In this document: one piece after another, positions 8,524 through 11,881 of the stretch
Layout: the number at the start of each line of letters is the position of its first letter
Position numbering within the stretch: the first letter of the stretch is position 1
Assembly: GCA_947305445.1 (NCBI GenBank)
Contig: CAMZDU010000009.1
Span: forward strand, 1 to 11,881
Origin: an uncultured Selenomonadales bacterium
GTDB taxonomy: Bacteria > Bacillota > Negativicutes > Selenomonadales > Selenomonadaceae
Length of the DNA stretch: 11,881 bases
Direction of reading: 5' to 3'
The notes under the pieces: model-generated
Database searches by the model: none
Told to the model about the DNA's origin: nothing
What the model saw: the letters and a program-made list of their open reading frames with translations, nothing else
Position numbers and translations under genes: made by a program

Positions 8524-9699
8524 ATGAACAACTACAAGGCAATTCAAATCAGCGAAAATATTTTTTGGACGGGCGCGGTCGATTGGTTGATGAGAAATTT
8601 TCACGGCTATGAAACTTCTCGCGGGTCGAGCTACAACGCGTATTTAATCCTCGACGAAAAAATCACGCTTATCGACACGGCGAAGATTACTTTCACCGAC
8701 GAACTGCTTGCGCGTATTTCTTCCGTCGTCGAGCCGGCAAAGATTGACGTAATCGTTTCCAGTCACGTCGAGCCGGATCACTCCGGTGCGCTCCGTGAAA
8801 TCGCCGCACTCGCGCCGCAAGCCGAAATTATCACCACGAACCCCAACGGCCTCAAAGGGTTGACGGCTCGTTACGGCAAGTTGAATTATCACGCGGTCAA
8901 AGCCGGAGATGAAATTTCAATCGGCAAGCGCACGTTAAAATTTGTGCCGACGCCCATGCTCCATTGGCCGGACTCGATGGTTACTTACTGTCCCGAAGAA
9001 AAAATTTTGTTCTCGAATGACGCCTTCGGTCAGCACCTGGCGACCTCAATGCGTTTCGACGATGAGAACGATTTAGATACCGTCCTTCGCGAGGCAAAGA
9101 AGTATTACGCAAATATTCTCATGCCCTTCGGCAAGCAGGCTCAGACCGCGTTAAAAGCTCTCGGCGGACTTGAACTGCGCATGATTGCCACGGGACACGG
9201 CGTCCTCTGGCGCAAACATATCGACAAAATTTTAGATTGCTACAAGTCCTGGAGCGCGGGCGAAGTCGAAGAACGCGCCGTTGTCGTTTTCGACAGCATG
9301 TGGCATTCGACGGAAATTTTGGCGCGAACGATTGCCGAAGCCTTCGCCGCAAGAAATATTCCCGCCGCGTTTTACGACGTTAAGTCAACGCCGCTGTCCG
9401 ACATTATTACCGACGTTTTCACGAGCAAATATCTTGCGGTCGGCTCCCCGACGATTAACAATCAGATGATGCCGACGATTGCCGCGTTTCTGTGCTATCT
9501 GATAGGTTTGCGTCCGGTGAAGCATAAAGCGTTCGCCTTCGGCAGCTACGGTTGGGGCGGACAGAGCATCGGCTTGGTCGAAGACGAATTGCGGGCGGCC
9601 GGTTGCGAAATTCTCCTCGATAAAATCCGCATTGCCAATGTGCCGACTGCTCAACAGCTCGACGACATTGCAAAAAAAATTTCTGCTCTCAACTTGTGA
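8524..9699 (+). CDS. fprA: Flavodiiron protein (class A)
   Basis: 391 residues, the usual length of the two-domain form. These cytoplasmic enzymes reduce O2 to water or NO to N2O and protect anaerobes. The N-terminal metallo-beta-lactamase-like domain carries the diiron ligands: H81, E83, D85 and H86 in SSHVEPDHSG, H147 in TPMLHWPDS, D166 in FSNDAFGQH and H225 in ATGHGVLWR. The flavodoxin domain begins near 253 (VVVFDSMWHSTEILA, the FMN phosphate loop) and continues through AVGSPTINNQMMPT and FGSYGWGGQS. No rubredoxin or flavin-reductase domain is fused at the C-terminus, so an external electron donor is needed; none is encoded here. GGGAGG lies eight bases before the ATG. It has its own promoter and a downstream terminator, so it is probably monocistronic. 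Confidence 0.95.
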   Translation: MNNYKAIQISENIFWTGAVDWLMRNFHGYETSRGSSYNAYLILDEKITLIDTAKITFTDELLARISSVVEPAKIDVIVSSHVEPDHSGALREIAALAPQAEIITTNPNGLKGLTARYGKLNYHAVKAGDEISIGKRTLKFVPTPMLHWPDSMVTYCPEEKILFSNDAFGQHLATSMRFDDENDLDTVLREAKKYYANILMPFGKQAQTALKALGGLELRMIATGHGVLWRKHIDKILDCYKSWSAGEVEERAVVVFDSMWHSTEILARTIAEAFAARNIPAAFYDVKSTPLSDIITDVFTSKYLAVGSPTINNQMMPTIAAFLCYLIGLRPVKHKAFAFGSYGWGGQSIGLVEDELRAAGCEILLDKIRIANVPTAQQLDDIAKKISALNL

Positions 9700-9921
9700 T
9701 TGCCGGCAAAGTTCGTCAAACTTTCGGTGACAATCAGCGCGTCAACGCCGGTGAGTTTTATTCATGCAGACGTTGGCTTCGTCGAAAATATTTGGTTCGT
9801 CTCGCAGTTGAAGCGAGATTTTTTTTGTTTGAACAACGAGGAGCGGCGGCGAAATTTCCACAACTGCAGGATTTTTCGTCGGCTTGCCCGAATTAACCAA
9901 CGTTACATTTCGGAATGTCAT
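9700..9921 (-). pseudogene. Possible decayed small reading frame between fprA and pepD
   Basis: On the minus strand an ATG at 9921 opens 59 residues (MTFRNVTLVNSGKPTKNPAV... to 9742). If one A of the AAAA run near 9762 is removed, the frame continues as NKLTGVDALIVTESLTNFAGN to about 9700. The joined translation looks protein-like, but there is no ribosome binding site. It also passes through the fprA terminator, and I recognise no family. It could equally be chance in a spacer. Confidence 0.22.
9800..9826 (+). terminator. Rho-independent terminator of fprA
   Basis: TCTCGC, seven-base loop, GCGAGA, then eight Ts, 100 bases after the fprA stop. The stem is short (six pairs) but GC-rich with a good T-run. 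Confidence 0.75.
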
Positions 9922-9947
9922 TTTCAGACGAAATGGAGTTGTGACAA

Positions 9948-11432
9948 ATGAGCGAAACAATTTTGACGCAAGACGACGAAAAAATTTTGGACGACGTGCT
10001 TGCAGAGTTTGCCAAACTGTCGGCAATCCCGCGCCCTTCAAAGCACGAGGAGCGCGTCAGCAATTTCCTGAAAAAATTTTTCGAGGACTGCTGTCTTGCC
10101 GTCGTGCAGGACAGCTTTAAAAATATTATCGCCGAAGTGCCCGCAAGCTCCGGCAAAGAAAATTCCCCGTTGACGATTCTTCAAGCGCACATGGATATGA
10201 TTTGCGTGGCGCGGGAAGGTTACGACTTCGAGCCGACACGCGATCCGATAAAATTGATTCGCGACGAAAAATTTTTGACGGCGGAAGGCACCAGCCTCGG
10301 CGCGGACGACGGCATTGGCGTTGCGGAAATTTTGTATCTCGTCAAAAATCGCGACGACTTTGAGCACGGGTCGTTACGGATAATTTTCACAACGGACGAG
10401 GAGCAGGGCATGGGCGGCGCATTCGGTCTGGACAAAAAATTTTTAGACGATGCGAGCTTTCTGATTAACTGCGACTCGGAAAGATTCGGTGAGCTGGTTG
10501 TCGGCTCTGCGGGCAATGTTCAAGCAACTTTTTGGCGCGAACTCCATTACGTCCGACCGGACACGAAACTTGGCACGAACGTGATGATTAAGGTTGGCGG
10601 ACTGCGCGGCGGTCATTCCGGCGAAGAAATTTCCTGCGGACGAATCAACGCGATAAAAATTGCCGTGCAGATTATGCGCCTCGTCACCCATTACGGAAAA
10701 ATTCGCATGGCCGATTTGAGCGGCGGACGCACCTTCAACGTCATTCCCGACAGTGCGCAAATTGTCATCGCCACCGATTTAAAATTTGACGTCGTTCAAA
10801 AAATTTGCGCGGAGCTTGAGCGTCGACTGAAAAATATTTACGGCGCGACCGAGCCGAATGTAAAAATCGAGGCGCAAATGATAAAACGCCCCGAAAAAGT
10901 TTTGCACGCCAAAGATTACGAATTCCTCACGAATTTTATCACGTTGATTCACAGCGGCGTTTATTTGATGTCGCCCACCAACCCCGCCCAAGTTCTCGCC
11001 TCCGCGAACCTGGGCACCGTGCACATGAATGACGACATTGTAGAGCTGAAAGTTTTGCCGCGCGGCAATGCCGACGAGCTTGTCGAAGAATTTATCGAAG
11101 GCTTCGCGCAGGCCGCAAAGCTTTGCATGTTCGAGACAAAATTTTCCACGCCGACGCCCGCTTGGACGTTCAATCCCGACAGCAAACTTTTGAAACTGGC
11201 CGAAGAAATTTTCACGAAGCAACAAGGTTACGCGCCTGCGGTCAAGACGATTCATGCCGGTCTGGAGCCGAGCTACTTTGTCGAGAAAAATCCCGCGCTC
11301 GACGTGATTTCAATCGGCACGACCAACGAACATATTCACACGCCGAACGAACGACTGCACCTTGACACCGTTGCTCCGCACGTGAAATTCATTGCCGCAC
11401 TGCTTGCCAAAGTTGCCGAGCCGCAAGCTTAA
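9948..11432 (+). CDS. pepD: Aminoacyl-histidine dipeptidase (M20C, PepD-like)
   Basis: 494 residues, near the usual 480-490 of PepD. These cytosolic dizinc peptidases hydrolyse Xaa-His and other dipeptides for amino-acid recovery. Metal and catalytic motifs are intact: H81 and D83 in LQAHMDMIC, D120 in GTSLGADDGIGVA, E151/E152 in FTTDEEQGMGGA, D176 in INCDSERFGELVVGSAGN and H464 in TTNEHIHTPNERL. The inserted dimerisation (lid) domain includes GGLRGGHSGEEI with H223. A small departure is LQAHMDM where many relatives have LQGHMDM. The ATG at 9948 has GGAG nine bases upstream. No clear promoter was found in the preceding spacer. The 3' end overlaps the convergent acyltransferase gene by 44 bases. 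Confidence 0.93.
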   Translation: MSETILTQDDEKILDDVLAEFAKLSAIPRPSKHEERVSNFLKKFFEDCCLAVVQDSFKNIIAEVPASSGKENSPLTILQAHMDMICVAREGYDFEPTRDPIKLIRDEKFLTAEGTSLGADDGIGVAEILYLVKNRDDFEHGSLRIIFTTDEEQGMGGAFGLDKKFLDDASFLINCDSERFGELVVGSAGNVQATFWRELHYVRPDTKLGTNVMIKVGGLRGGHSGEEISCGRINAIKIAVQIMRLVTHYGKIRMADLSGGRTFNVIPDSAQIVIATDLKFDVVQKICAELERRLKNIYGATEPNVKIEAQMIKRPEKVLHAKDYEFLTNFITLIHSGVYLMSPTNPAQVLASANLGTVHMNDDIVELKVLPRGNADELVEEFIEGFAQAAKLCMFETKFSTPTPAWTFNPDSKLLKLAEEIFTKQQGYAPAVKTIHAGLEPSYFVEKNPALDVISIGTTNEHIHTPNERLHLDTVAPHVKFIAALLAKVAEPQA

Positions 11433-11881
11433 CCGCCAACGTCACGGCGACAGTCACGACGTAAAATATCAGCGCGTTCGGAGCTGTCATTATAAGTCCG
11501 AGTTTGCCCAAGCCGAGCGACAGATAAGTTATAGCCAGCGGGTGAGCCAGATAAACGAAGTAAGAATTTTTTCCGAGCACGCTTAAAATTTTCTTCAGCG
11601 GCGCGGGCAGTCTGCCGAATTCAAACAGCGTGAACAAAAATATTGACGCGGCGACCGTGTAAAAAATTCCCGGCGGCGACAACTGATGAGCCGTGTTGAC
11701 TGCCTCAAGCGGCGTGTAGCCTCTGACATTCAACAGGAAGTAATACCAACCGAGCAAAGTTGTCAGTGCGACAAAAAATGTTGCGTTGACAATTTTTTTG
11801 TGCGACGAACACCACGCGAAAAATTTTTGCGAATGAACGGCCAACACTCCGCCCAACACGAACACGAACACATAATGCAAC
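11389..11881 (-). CDS. Acyltransferase-3 family membrane protein, C-terminal part
   Basis: Partial: the frame is open to the right edge, so the true start lies outside and the 163 visible residues are the C-terminal half. There are several hydrophobic helices (YVFVFVLGGVLAVHS, ATFFVALTTLLGWYYFLL, GIFYTVAASIFLFTLF, and two more near the end). The late motif VLGKNSYFVYLAHPLAITYL is typical of the last third of acyltransferase-3 proteins, integral membrane enzymes that O-acylate cell-surface polysaccharides, peptidoglycan or small molecules. The catalytic histidine region near the N-terminus is not in the window, so activity and substrate cannot be judged. The end is convergent with pepD and overlaps it by 44 bases; the stop is TGA at 11391-11389. 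Confidence 0.78.
   Translation of the reverse strand, partial: LHYVFVFVLGGVLAVHSQKFFAWCSSHKKIVNATFFVALTTLLGWYYFLLNVRGYTPLEAVNTAHQLSPPGIFYTVAASIFLFTLFEFGRLPAPLKKILSVLGKNSYFVYLAHPLAITYLSLGLGKLGLIMTAPNALIFYVVTVAVTLAVKLAARQLWQAVRQ

Noticed and set aside
8404..8604. Longer start for the STAS protein
   Set aside because: It would run across its own promoter and into divergent fprA; the ATG at 8403 gives the normal family length and has a strong ribosome site.
9906..9919. Small hairpin ACATT-TCGG-AATGT before pepD
   Set aside because: Five pairs, AT-rich, no T-run; could easily be chance, so not listed as a regulatory site.
9696..9951. Plus-strand short frames between fprA and pepD
   Set aside because: They cross the fprA terminator, have no family-like motifs and no ribosome site.

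Overview
The window reads as an ordinary chromosomal housekeeping region of a Firmicutes-type anaerobe. Three things point that way: a complete membrane-anchored RNase Y next to a YmdB-type phosphodiesterase, strong AAGGAGG-like ribosome binding sites with several TTG and GTG starts, and a flavodiiron protein. The AT-rich spacers, the DUF721/DciA-like protein with a cysteine cluster and the overall codon style make me think of Negativicutes (Selenomonas-like). That placement is an inference, not something proven here.

Layout, left to right. Positions 36-8403 are one long minus-strand block, read right to left. It starts with a STAS-domain protein and a small unknown protein (promoter 8434-8462), then metK, which ends at a hairpin terminator (6278-6307). 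Next comes gyrB with its own promoter (6251-6279) and terminator (4127-4162). A third unit starts from a promoter at 3983-4011 and carries rny, an unknown 175-residue protein, ymdB and a DciA-like protein, the last two joined by an ATGA overlap. From 8464 the strand switches: the plus strand carries fprA (flavodiiron protein, own promoter and terminator) and pepD (M20 dipeptidase). The 3' end of pepD overlaps a convergent, truncated acyltransferase-3 membrane protein that runs off the right edge.

Functionally the genes cover SAM synthesis, DNA supercoiling, mRNA turnover with cyclic-nucleotide or stress signalling, oxygen/NO detoxification and peptide use. No coding-sequence gap exceeds about 250 bases. 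I see no rRNA, tRNA, CRISPR array, transposase or defence cassette, and no convincing undescribed multi-gene system.

The most unusual material lies between genes. One small repeat family built on AATTAGGA/TCCTAATT flanks metK and supplies the stop codons and last residues of both metK and the DciA-like gene. A second family built on AATGCGTAA sits directly after the rny stop. There is also a possible decayed reading frame between fprA and pepD, a strange start site on rny, and a long acidic N-terminal extension on GyrB.
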